NCBI GenBank assembly: GCA_942486035.1
Contig: CALNXK010000007.1
Coordinates: 126,501 to 190,500, forward strand
Source: Porites lobata
Taxonomy: Eukaryota; Cnidaria; Anthozoa; Scleractinia; Poritidae
Direction: 5' to 3'
Length of the DNA: 64,000 nt
Below the pieces are notes generated by a model. It made no database searches, was not told where the DNA came from, and saw only the letters and a list, made by a program, of their open reading frames with translations. The translations under genes were made by a program, and so were the position numbers. How positions within the stretch are numbered: the first letter of the stretch is position 1; each line of letters opens with the position of its first letter. Below are positions 34,173 to 44,600 of the stretch, in pieces.

Positions 34173-35412
34173 AGGTTAAAAGTAACTTCATCTCTTTTCG
34201 TACCTGCGATCCCTGTTCTTTCGTTTCCTTTTCCCCGTTTTCCCCATGGCCAGAGGCAATGAGTAAATAACACAGACGGCGTGATTTTTATATATGAGCG
34301 CACAATAAAAGCTACTAAATTTCTTCTCTAGAGCGATTTCAACCGATGATCTGGATGAGAAATGCGATGAGACCTGAGGAACCTGATATGTAATGACGAA
34401 CTTTGGACAGGGCACGCCAGGGAGATAATTAATGTTTAACATTATAGTTGACTTTCGATAAACAAGCAGTAGTTCCAATTTTTTAGAGCTGCGCGGACAG
34501 TTTTAACTTGTCTCTGTAGCAGGTTTGGATTGTTAGGATAAAACATGATTTTCCGATTTAGGTTTAAAGTGGTATTGATCCCAGAAGTTTGCCCCTGATC
34601 CCTGATCCCATAGCTTGACTGAAGGGAATTTTAGGTGCGAGAGAAACGCGAGCACTCCAGTTTGACTGAGTACTTTGATTTTAGTACATATACTTTGAAA
34701 GGCATGTTAGTTAATTGGTTATATATCATGTATCTTTCTTAGCAGAGAATACTTAGAAAGTTCCACAACCCTAAAAGCTTTCTACAAAAAACAACAAAAA
34801 TGGCATGCGTGACTGACTTAATGTTTCAACACTATAAAAAGGTTTTCGAAAACTAACAAACATTAATTTTCCTCCATAAATCACACTTTTTATCGATATT
34901 ATATGGCCAAGTAAAAGAAAAAAACAAATGTTTCTCGTCCAGATTTCTATTAAAAAGAGAGCGGGCGGGTGCTTTTTCTTCTGTTATTCCGACTTCTTCG
35001 GTCAAATTTGGTTTAATTTGATTTTAAGAAACTGAGTAACGCATGTTACGCAGGATTGTAGAATAAATTGTGTTGACAGTAACGCCTGTTGGTTTTGTTC
35101 TTTCCAACTTTTCCAATAACAAATAATAAAAAAAGGGAGGCGGCTCCCCCCAAAAAATTTGTTGTACTTTTTTTTAAATTGCCCTTGGCATGTTAACTCG
35201 TTATATGGTGAATATATTTAGCTAAATTAGTTTAGCAGACACAATTCCATTTCAAACACTCGGCAACAAAGACACCCATTTTTCAAACTTTTATCAACAT
35301 GTCAGTTAGCTGTATGTTAATTTTCGGCCAGGGCAGATGAGACCTGTGTCGTATGCACGAAAAAGATCATTCTTTAAACTGAGTATAGATTCGAAGCTGT
35401 CACTCCATCTGC

Positions 35413-35470
35413 ATGATGTTTTTCCAAAGTTTGATTTCCACTGTTCTCGTCGTAATTGTCACAACTACAG
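35413..35470 (+). CDS. Small secreted Sushi-like gene (copy 1), signal-peptide exon
   Basis: ATGATG start, then a strong hydrophobic leader (FFQSLISTVLVVIVTTT), ending at a GTAAGG donor in phase 1. The same exon is at 56119-56176 with one residue changed (Q to R). The conserved frame, splice sites and phase make it a real exon. Confidence 0.7.
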
Positions 35471-36594
35471 GTAAGGAAGACTGCCAGGAATTATGCACTA
35501 AAAGTAGGCGTTGTTCTTTTTTTAGAGGTTCTCTTACTGGGGACTAGCTTTTACGTCCGTTGACGCTTAGTATTTCATTTTATACGACTTACAGTCAACC
35601 TTCCCGGCCGTTTTAAACTGAGTGGAAATTAATTTCCATTTTTGTTAAGAATCAGAGTTAGGTCTGAAATAGCTATGTTAGAACTATACCAAAATGAAAA
35701 CAGCTAATATATATATATAAAAAAATAGCAACCGATCTCGAGAAAAACAAATTAAGCGATCCGTTCAATTTGCAGGTTCAGAACGACAAAAGCAATCAAA
35801 AACGGTAGCCGCTTAAATCCTTTTTCACACCTATACCATATTATGGCAAGATGATCAGTTGTCTCTTATTAACTTTAAAATCCGTGGGCGAAACCCCGTG
35901 ATGTTACCATTCAAATGAAACCTCTTCAGTGGGCAGAACATTTAATTTGGGTGGTGCTATTTGTTTCTTAGAATTATAAAACAAGTTTACTGTTAAGGGA
36001 GTTATGGCACTCTTATCATCCTAAGCTTCGACTTAGCTGCTCTGACTTACACTCCAGAAAGTGAGCGAACAAACTGCTAGCAGTTTGTGTTAACTGCCGT
36101 AGACCCACAGTATCAGGAAATTATGGGGGCTGTCTATGAAAATTGTCAGTGAAACCGACGCTTCAAACGAATTCATTTATTCGTCGTAAAGTCGCCTTGT
36201 CTAGTGGAACTCAGGCCAGTTATATTAATGCGGCTTTTGCACAATGCTAAAGAATATGTATATTTAATAAGTAAAACTTTTGTGGGGGAAGGGCGTGAAG
36301 AACTGTAAAAAACAATTGTCAACCGCGACCGAAATGCTAGGGCATTCGTCACAAAATTTTATCAAAAAAGCTTAAATATGCTTCATCATTCAAATTTTTG
36401 TCCTTTCGTAAATGTACGTTATGGCCCGTCATAGCCAACCTGCCTGGCGTTCGAAAGCAGCGCAAGATCTAGACCTTCTCCTTCCGAATTATTTTTCTCC
36501 CTTTTCCCATTCCTTTCGACCACTTAATTACTCGCTTAAAGCCTTATACCCTATACAAATCTTTTTTTTTTCTGTTCTCGTTTCTTTTTAACAG
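35471..36594 (+). other. Intron 1 of the copy 1 Sushi-like gene
   Basis: AT-rich, with an (AT)n run at 35706-35718. Aligns with 56177-57185; the copy 2 intron lacks a segment near 35760-35860. No other gene seen. Confidence 0.55.
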
Positions 36595-36813
36595 AAAAGT
36601 CTTCAGCTTGCACCATGTATCCTGTCCCCAGAAATGGAGCCCTTGGCTGTATAAACATTACTTTCAGCAGTCTTGGTGTGGTCCCTATTTGTTACGCGAT
36701 GTGTAAAAGCGAGTTCGACTTTGTCTCGAAAGCTGAGCGAAGCTATATTTGTTACCAAGGTCAATGGAAGACGAGGCTTTTGGAACCGGCGTTACCTTGG
36801 CCAGACTGCTCTG
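36595..36813 (+). CDS. Small secreted Sushi-like gene (copy 1), six-Cys exon
   Basis: Follows TTTTTAACAG and enters in phase 1, giving EKSSACTMYPVPRNGALGC. It ends at a GTAAGC donor after LPWPDC in phase 1. The six-cysteine layout is that of the minus-strand exon at 18310-18525. In copy 2 the next exon (58042) adds an FNGN domain. Here the sequence leaves the duplication at about 37337 and no matching third exon was found. Copy 1 may be a truncated gene. Read-through would add GKPKAIIT and stop at 36839, giving about 100 residues in all. Confidence 0.68.
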
Positions 36814-36956
36814 GTAAGCCTAAAGCGATAATAACTTAGCCCCCCTCCCCCCCCCCAACTCTTATTCGGCCTAAACGGTGACGTTCACCAGGTTATGTAA
36901 GGAGAGTGTTCCGTCCAAACAAAGGTCAGGGGCTGCTTACAGACTATAATATTTCA

Positions 36957-37037
36957 TTGCCTGCGTGGCAGCCGCTTGGGTTTAGTGGGCACGAGGAAAA
37001 ACGGGCGCGCGAGGAGACAAGGAGACACGCGAGGTTT
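36957..37037. repeat. Half of a foldback element (GCCTGCGTGGCAGCCGCTTGG)
   Basis: Resembles the left half of 33238-33403 (CCTGCGT.GCAG.CGCTTGG, then GAGACACGCGAGG) and has no right arm. Partner at 57555-57622. Confidence 0.5.
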
Positions 37038-37493
37038 GCCCAATATATTGCAAATTACAAAGGCGGCATTGAATCACGTAGATAACATTGAAAGTATATT
37101 GCAAGGTATGTGAGATTTGATTTGTAAGTTTCACTCGTAGAGTAGTAAGTATAATTGTCACGGCCGTGGTCAATATAGGGGCATTTGAAATTTTGTTGGA
37201 TTTTTTCTAATTTGGCCATGATTTGCCCACCTTTGGTGGTGAAATGGTTAACTAGTCATTGCCTTACTAGAGGTGGACGCGGAAGAGAAGTTAAAACGGG
37301 AGTCAATGTATGGACTGTCCGCCAAGACAAACCGAAACCGCCAAGCATTTTAAGGGGGTTCGATCTCTTTCTTACGGACAATAGCCAGATCTGGGTAGTG
37401 ATATGCGAGAATCCCAACTTTCGAAAACTGAAAGGAAAAGAAGACGGAGTCTGAAAACAGGTATCTAGAAATTCTTACTCTCTCGAGAATAAG

Positions 37494-37678
37494 TTACATC
37501 AAAATTCTTAGGCAATATTTTGATTCGACCTTTCGAACAATCAGAACACTTTCAAGTGTGTACCCCTTTATATTATTTCCTCCAAGGATGACAAAAAACG
37601 TGCTAAAATTAATGGGCCGATTTTTGTACCAGGTGATGTTGAACTGTACAGTTCTTGGCTTTGTTGATTTATCCACCT
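37494..37678 (-). CDS. Terminal exon of a small secreted protein gene of unknown family
   Basis: A minus-strand exon after a CATTTCAG acceptor (37679-37681), phase 1, ending at a stop at 37494. Encodes VDKSTKPRTVQFNITWYKN and then a hydrophobic middle, with one cysteine and no recognised domain. Joined to the exon at 38275 it makes about 79 residues. It lies in the 1.15 kb between the two duplication copies and has no second copy in the window. Confidence 0.42.
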
Positions 37679-38220
37679 CTGAAATGTGAAATATTGGTGA
37701 TAAAGGAATCGTTTCCTTTCACATAATTAAAAGTTACAGGTAGAATTTTATTCACTTGGTATCTCTCTGTTTGGTCATTGCCACGCATGCACATGGACGA
37801 ATTGTGTTAGTATTCTTGTAAAACTGAATTTTCCAAAGCCTTCCAGTAAAAGTAGCCGAGTAAGTTTCAACAGATGCCCTTCTAATTAAATACCTTTTTA
37901 AAATCTATTTCAAATCTATTTCTATTATCAAACGTAGTGGTGAACTTAGATACACAGAAGGAGGCCACGCGTTTGTGACTGCACAAAAACCTTCCCTGCA
38001 TACTTAAGGCAACAGTTCTCACCGATTGTTGAATTCATTCCAACAATTCGAAGTACTGACTTACACATGAAAAAATATTTTTTCGCTCATGCTCACAACA
38101 AGCAGTAGGCTGGAAGGCTGAAAGAAGCGTTGTCTGCTTAGAAATCTCCTCTTTACACGTCCAGTTTTCCACAGAAAAAATAAATGAAACTATCGAAACG
38201 TTTCTCCACTGTTACTGTAC

Positions 38221-38275
38221 CTTTTGAAATTCCTTGGTGAAAAGCTAGAGAGGCAAGCACAAAAAAGGCGATCAT
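38221..38275 (-). CDS. Signal-peptide exon of the same small gene
   Basis: ATG at 38275, then IAFFVLASLAFHQGISK, ending at a GTACAG donor (38219-38220) in phase 1. This matches the acceptor phase of the exon ending at 37678 and would give E-V-D-K at the junction. The donor is weaker than consensus. An upstream in-frame start also exists. The exon pair is inference from phase and signal peptide. Confidence 0.42.
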
Positions 38276-39055
38276 CTTCTCCTCTGCCCTAAGAACTGAC
38301 TCGATTTTCCGAAAATGAAAATTGTTTGTGCCTGATAGTTGAATGTCTACCATCTTCTTACTTGGTTAATGGACTAGATGTGCCAAGTTTAGCGAATGAT
38401 TAATTTAGCTTTTTTCTTATTGAAATGACCATATTAATATCTGGGACAATGTAAAACGAACCAAAGCACTTTATAATAATGTTTTATGTTAATGAGGGAA
38501 GGCCCCGGGGGGATCGGGGGTACTCCCATATATCAGCTACATAGGTATGTGCTGTCCGAAAGGGTAAAGGGTTTTTAGGTTCTCCATCCTTATATAGGGT
38601 ATCATATTTGCCCTTGTTAGAGTTTAAATCCCGGAGTCAAATTTTTGGATCTTATAGGTCCCCCTCTATTCTAGTACACATCATGCATTCTGATATCAAA
38701 TTAAAGCTAATTTTTAGCAGGGCTAGATGTGTGTCACTCAAGGCCAGAGTATGGATATCATTCTATCACGGGTCATGCGCAACGTTCTTGGTCCTTAATA
38801 ACCTAATGACTTCACTTCTTTAACCAATCTCGTTGAAAGTTTGGTGCCTTAACAAATTTTCTGGTCACTAGGCAAATTAGCCAGTCACGTTTCAGACATC
38901 ATCATGCATATGGACAATTAAAAGAACCAGTCGTCATTAGTCAATTGACTATTCGTATTTCTAAGGTTATGGTCAATAATCAAAACAACTTGAAATGACC
39001 ATCTCTTGATGTGAAGTATATATGAAATCATTCATTTTGAACTGCGGTTGTAGAT

Positions 39056-39086
<31 letters not shown>

Positions 39087-39131
39087 TCCAATTTAAGCAA
39101 TTGGAAAGAAGAAGCCTGAAAAAAAAAATCA

Positions 39132-39132
<1 letters not shown>

Positions 39133-39165
<33 letters not shown>

Positions 39166-39204
39166 GTTACCGGTGCGTTGCTCTACCAACTGAGCTATGA
39201 AGCC
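39133..39204 (-). tRNA. tRNA-like unit (Thr GGT-like), copy 2
   Basis: Same as 21731-21802 base for base over the tRNA part. Flanked by the same sequences (CTTCTTTCCAATTGCTTAAA inverted, ATATCTCCCGTGAGGAGTG). Confidence 0.5.
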
Positions 39205-39396
39205 ACACATTGGGAGCGAGGTCAATTTATTGAGTTCATATCTCCCGTGAGGAGTGAAATGATGTGAAGTATATATGAAATAATTCATTTTGAACTGTGG
39301 TTGTAGATGAAAGTGAAGAATGCTTTCTATACTTCACATCATTTCACTCCTCACGGGAGATATGAACTCAATAAATTGACCTCGCTCCCAATGTGT

Positions 39397-39468
39397 GGCT
39401 TCATAGCTCAGTTGGTAGAGCAACGCACCGGTAACGCAGAGGTCACGGATTCGAATCCCGTTGAAGCC
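39397..39468 (+). tRNA. tRNA-like unit (Thr GGT-like), inverted partner
   Basis: Forms an inverted pair with the unit at 39133. T arm ACGGA-TTCGAAT-CCCGT has one mismatch. Anticodon stem differs by GCGG to GCAG. Confidence 0.47.
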
Positions 39469-39633
39469 TTGATTTTTTTCAGGCTTCTTCTTTCCAATTG
39501 CTTAAATTGGAAAATTTACTGCGATGATCATCTACAACCGCAGTTCAAAATGAATTATTTCATGTATACTTCACATCATTTCACTCCTCACGGGAGATAA
39601 GAACTCAATAAATTGACCTCGCTCCCAATGTGT

Positions 39634-39705
39634 GGCTTCATAGCTCAGTTGGTAGAGCAACGCACCGGTAACGCAGAGGTCACGGGTTCGAATCCCATTG
39701 AAGTC
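39634..39705 (+). tRNA. tRNA-like unit (Thr GGT-like), third copy
   Basis: Repeats the 39397 unit together with about 165 bp of its flanks (39300-39635). Its 3' flank matches that of the unit at 26262, so this is the true partner of 26262 and the 39397 unit is an additional one. Confidence 0.47.
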
Positions 39706-39747
39706 CTGTTTTTTTCAGGCTTCTTCTTTCCAATTGCTTAAATTGGA

Positions 39748-39778
<31 letters not shown>

Positions 39779-40065
39779 ATGACCATCTCTTGTCCGGCGT
39801 ACGGTATATTGGTTATTCTTCGTCGTACTAACACACTACTATTTTAACATCTTATCGTGAAAATAAAAACAAAGCAGATGCAAATGACTGTTTTGAGTCG
39901 TTTTAGATCCGTTAAGTGTCACTTCGTGGTCACTTTGTTAATGGAGTTTTGAAATATTGTGAATAAATTTTGCACATTTGCCAAGGCAACCAGCCTCATC
40001 AGTCGTATAGCAGTTGCTATAACGAAAGCACCTTCGTTGCAATCGTGGCGCGTACTTGCCAACAT

Positions 40066-40394
40066 ACCGTAATCTTCTAGTAAGTCCCCCGAGGGATGGG
40101 GGGGGGAGGGGAGGCGCTTATTCATTTCAAGCAAGTTTGATAGGGGCTTTATCGAGAGGGGGAAGCTTATTTAATTTAACGAAACGAGGCGCGATACTGC
40201 TTTTTCAAACAACCAGAAGATGGTGTCAATTCTCCATAAAGAACTAGAACGCAAAGTGGAAAAGCTCATTAAGCACATGACAACCATGCAGGAACAGTCC
40301 ATGTCTTATTTGTTGATTTTGTGAGTGATAAGGTGGGTGGGGGAGGCGGGAAGGGGCTTATTAGAGAGAGGGGTTAATAGAGGATTTACGACAG
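40066..40394. mobile_element. GGGGCTTAT-family TIR element, copy 2 of duplication
   Basis: Partner of 26704-27005 with a different number of G-rich repeats. Ends ACCGTAATCTTCTAGTAAGT and GAGGATTTACGAC. Confidence 0.5.
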
Positions 40395-40484
40395 TTATTT
40401 TCGTTGTACCACTGATATTAAAATCATGAAGGAAATAAAGGGAGGTGTAAAGAATCAGCCATACGAGGACACAGAAAAAATCTG

Positions 40485-40559
40485 AGCCCCAGATGGTATT
40501 CGAACCCACGACCCTTCGTGTTCTAGATCGGATGCTCTAACCTCTGAGCTACTGAGGAC
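40485..40559 (-). tRNA. Second-type tRNA-like unit, copy 2
   Basis: Same as 27096-27170, with the same poor anticodon arm and a mutated T stem (ATACCAT). Confidence 0.4.
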
Positions 40560-40780
40560 TCGTCGGTGAGCAAGGATCATTTCTGTGGGTTGGACTTGCG
40601 AACCGCATCTCGCAGTCACACAGTCCATCACTAGCAATACACTAGGCTTAACTGTATCACACAGTCACATTAATAGTAAGAAATGTCTCACCCATGAAGG
40701 AGCCTCCAACCAACCAACCTATACCACTGATATTAATATTATAAAGGAAATAAAGGGAGATGTAAAGAATCAACCATGAG

Positions 40781-40854
40781 GACTCAGTAGCTCAGAGGTT
40801 AGAACATCCGATCTAGAACACGGAGGGTCGTGGGTTTGAATCCCATCTGGGGCT
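40781..40854 (+). tRNA. Second-type tRNA-like unit, inverted partner
   Basis: Inverse orientation to 40485-40559; reads GACTCAGTAGCTCAGAGGTT AGAACATCCG. The D stem is GCTC/GAAC here, one pair broken; the T arm is GTGGG-TTTGAAT-CCCAT. The two units and their flanks (GGAAATAAAGGGAG...AAGAATCA) form an inverted repeat. Absent from copy 1. Confidence 0.38.
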
Positions 40855-41610
40855 CGGATTTTTTGTGTCCTCTTATGGTTGATTCTTTACATCTCCATTT
40901 ATTTTATTTTCATTGTGAATAAATAAAACTATCTTTCAAAATGTTTAGTCGATAATCACCCATATAAGTTGTTGCAACCGAAACGAAAACTTTATTTATA
41001 TAAAGTGTATTTGTATTTGACTTATTTGCCTCACAGATAAATGATTAAAGGAACAAAAAAGAGACAAAAATGGAGAAAGTAATGGCAGGGGCCTGAAGGG
41101 AACTATGTAGCTTATGTAAATTAGGCCTCCTCTGTCAATTACAAGCTATAACTACAATTTTTCATAGATGACATAAAAATTTACCACGACGGATATGCGT
41201 TTTTTACAGCTTGTACTGAAGACATTCTCCTTAAAATAAATCTAATTCATCTAATTGCCGTCGACATAAGGTCTTCAATTTGATACTCAACTTCCTAGTA
41301 ATTCGATTCTTTTAAGAATATAAAAAATTAGAAACAATCATGTACATAATGACTTAATAAGTCACGGCTTTAGTTTAGAGGGAAACTTAAAGAACTTGGA
41401 AACTGCCATCGTTTATCATAAAGAGTATCCTCAAGGCAATTTCCTAATAAACAAAACAAAAACAAATCAATTTTCTACCACATTTGCAATGATATCGTCT
41501 GAACAAGAAAATCTAATTTTTCTCAGGCACTTCTATCCTATCTCTTTAATATGTGAGTCACCCCTCCCCTCCAGGGGAACCAGCCCTTACCGTAAGAGCT
41601 ATCTTAACTA

Positions 41611-44600
41611 TTAGACAGTCTTGGGTCTTCTGGTTCTTGGGTTTCTTGCCAGGCTGTTTTCAGGAGATGTAGTTAGTTCAGATGTTTCTCTTCGGCCGCT
41701 GCAAGCACTATCAGACGTTTCGGTAACAATTGGTGTTATCGCCTCTTCCTCTGTAACGCAATTTCCTATATCTATGGCCGGGCAGTACCTCCTTAAAACT
41801 CGGTAACCCAACACCAGCAGGACTATTAAGGGAACGTATGCCAAAACATAAACAACCACTTTCAAACCTTTTTTTTCGTCCTCGGTAGTAAAAGAAGAAC
41901 TATCAATTGGTGAGCTGATGACGGTGATGAGTGCGAGGGTTGTCAACAGCGCTACATCTGACTTATAAATCCACTCGTAGCTACTCTCGCCTTCATTGAC
42001 ATCCCTTGCTTCTTTGTAAGGTCTCACGTACGCAAAAATTACGAGAATTAGGATGCAAGCGCCTTCTAACACGACTCGTTTTGCTGAACCGGACGGTATG
42101 TAAGTGTGCATCAACAAAATGCCCAGTCGACAAAGAAAATAGAATGATGCACACCACCGATACTGATTCTTGAAGCAGTTTTGAAAAGCATCAAAAAAGG
42201 GTCCCCAGCGATTTAGATTTAACACTGGACGAAGTTCTCTTGTCAAATAAGGGCGAAACAACAGAATCAACGGAAATGGAAGCACAAAGATCACAATCCA
42301 GAGGATGGCCACGATTCCATAAGCGATATGCTTTTTATGAAAAAAATCGAGATTACCATAAAAATAGAGAACTGTCTTTGATCCAACATGGGCGGGAGAA
42401 AGGATTAGGAGGGAAACTCTTGTTATATCTGTGTAACAGAACACAAGAATAGTACAAACAGCGCGAAAAGGAGCAGAAGGAGAACTTCTTAGGACTTTTC
42501 TGCTGAAGCACCAGCGCGGATAACGACCAACTAACCAAGTTAGAATGGCGACAACGATCAAGACATAAAAGGGAATGCCATACATCAGCATTAGTTTATC
42601 GGCGTCGTCTAATCCTGTTGCCAAGCAAAAGCTCCGACCACCGATTTCTATGTGCACATTAGTAAAAGCAGTGATAAACTCGATAAACGGGTCAAAGTGA
42701 AATCCGTCAGGTGTTAGTAAATCCATAATTTGATATGAATACAGCCAAGCGTTCAGGTACCCAGTAAAGAAATCAAGGTCTACTAGCATCACTATGACGA
42801 CGACAAGGAGGAAACCAAAGCCAATCGGCAACAGGTACAGCAAGTGCCAGTAACTGCAGCTTTTAAAACAAAGTTCACTTCCAAAGGTAATAGTATAGTT
42901 TTGCTTGCACTGCCCGCAAAGGATGCTGTCCGGTTTTCTGGAATCACTACACACGTGGCCCTCTGAATACTTATAAACCCTTGAGTTCTTGCAGTATTGA
43001 AGAGGACATAAATAAGTAACAAAGTTACCCGCCACTGTTCCTGCCCAGTAACCTTCTTTTATATAAACACTTTTTCCTTTTTCACAGTGAGATATTCCTT
43101 TCGCCGAACTCGTGTTAGTTCTTGACATGCATTTGCATGAAGACGTTTCGCTGCAGTAATAAAAACCAGCGTAACAGTTTTTTAGTGTTACGTTGTGTAT
43201 CTGTTTTTTCAATAGTTGACTTCCAATGCAATTTAGTTTCACATCAAAAATACCGCCATTTTCTCCACGCAAGGTGATATTTGTGATTCTTCCTTCGGTT
43301 GAAAGAAAAAGCGACCGCGATGGGTTAAGGAGTTTAACAGAATGAGCTGATTCAATACTGACATTAACAATCCCCGAGACGACATTCCCAACTTCATCAA
43401 ACAACTTAACGGTTGCATGAAAATGCTCACCAGGGGCAACTTCCCATTCTTTCTTATGGGTCGTTATGTTCACTGGTTCCGTCATAACTCTTCTTAGAAG
43501 TGAGGTGTTCAAATTTGATGGCTGGTCGTCGAATCTGATAAACTTCCATTTTAGAACATTGTTCCCTTGTCGTTTCTCACCGGGCCGCCGACAATACTGA
43601 AGTGTTGTCGCGAACACCGACCTTCCTAAATTGGCATTGTTATTTTTAAAAATAACAGTTGTGTTCCATTCATCATAATCTTTCACAGGATTGGAATATC
43701 CGAAGAAGCAAACTTGATTAGCTGCACCAGTTGCCTTGAAGCTCACCAGAGGGGAGCCTGGGGCTTGAATGTACAGTGCTCCGCCTTTGTCCTCACAATT
43801 GTTTCCTTCAAATTTTAATACAGACGTATTTTCGTGCAAAAGAATTCTTGACCGTCCGTACATTGCTATCGCCCCTCCCCTGATACCGGTGTTGTTAAGA
43901 AAATTTAGTCTGTCCTTAACTTCGACTATTGAACCATCTAGAACCAACGCAGACTGGGTATTGTTTACAAATTGTACATTCCCTTGAAAGATAAGGGGAA
44001 CCTGCTGGCTGTAAAATGTCCCTTGCCCAATTGTTAGGTTATGATGAAGGGGAACTACCTTATTAGACCGAAATACAGTGTTCTCAAAACATACCCGGTA
44101 TGGGATTTCCGGTCCGATGAGGTCTTCATTTCGGTTAATTAGAAAAGCACTGACGGCAGCTCCGACGGTTCCAATGTTTCCGATCCAGCTGCTATCATTC
44201 TTAAAGAAAAACTGAGTTACAACGGGGTCCGTGTGCTTGGTGGCAATTGTTGCTCCATACAGCGACGCACCGCCTCCCAATGTTGCCTTGTTGTTTTCAA
44301 ATGAACAGTTTGTCATCTCGAATTGATTTATACGAAGTTGAACATGCTTTTCCGGCAAGCTTCCTAACCGAGCCCCACCACCTGCAAATGAGGCAAAGTT
44401 TTCTCGAAAGACCGTTGCTCTTACTTCAAGAGAATTATTCTCCGTTTTGTCCTTCATTTCAACTTGAAAACCTCCACCCCACGATGCTTTGTTGTTCGCA
44501 AAAACGCATGACTGGATTTTAATGTGACACCCACTTGCATTCCCTTGGAAATACATGGCTAATCCACCTCCACGGTTAAAAGGAAGTTTTAGTGTGTTCA

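Larger units (their letters stand above)
20980..37337. repeat. Tandem segmental duplication, copy 1
   Basis: Reads in the same orientation and order as 38492-57910. The matched blocks are: 20980-21987 with 38492-39389; 26252-34615 with about 39616-48735 and 50578-50640; and 34650-37337 with 55300-57910. Differences are scattered substitutions plus clear indels: a 4264-bp transposon and a 104-bp foldback here; a retrotransposon, an extra tRNA-like unit and a 4.65-kb block in copy 2. Confidence 0.85.

Noticed and set aside
39307..39600. 97-codon frame over the tRNA-like units
   Set aside because: Translation of tRNA-like sequence (GFIAQLVEQRTGNAEVTGSN), a familiar false product of tRNA genes on the wrong strand.
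21640..40860. CRISPR-like or phage-type repeats around the tRNA-like units
   Set aside because: The repeats are inverted pairs with long homologous flanks, not regularly spaced identical repeats, and the genome is eukaryotic.
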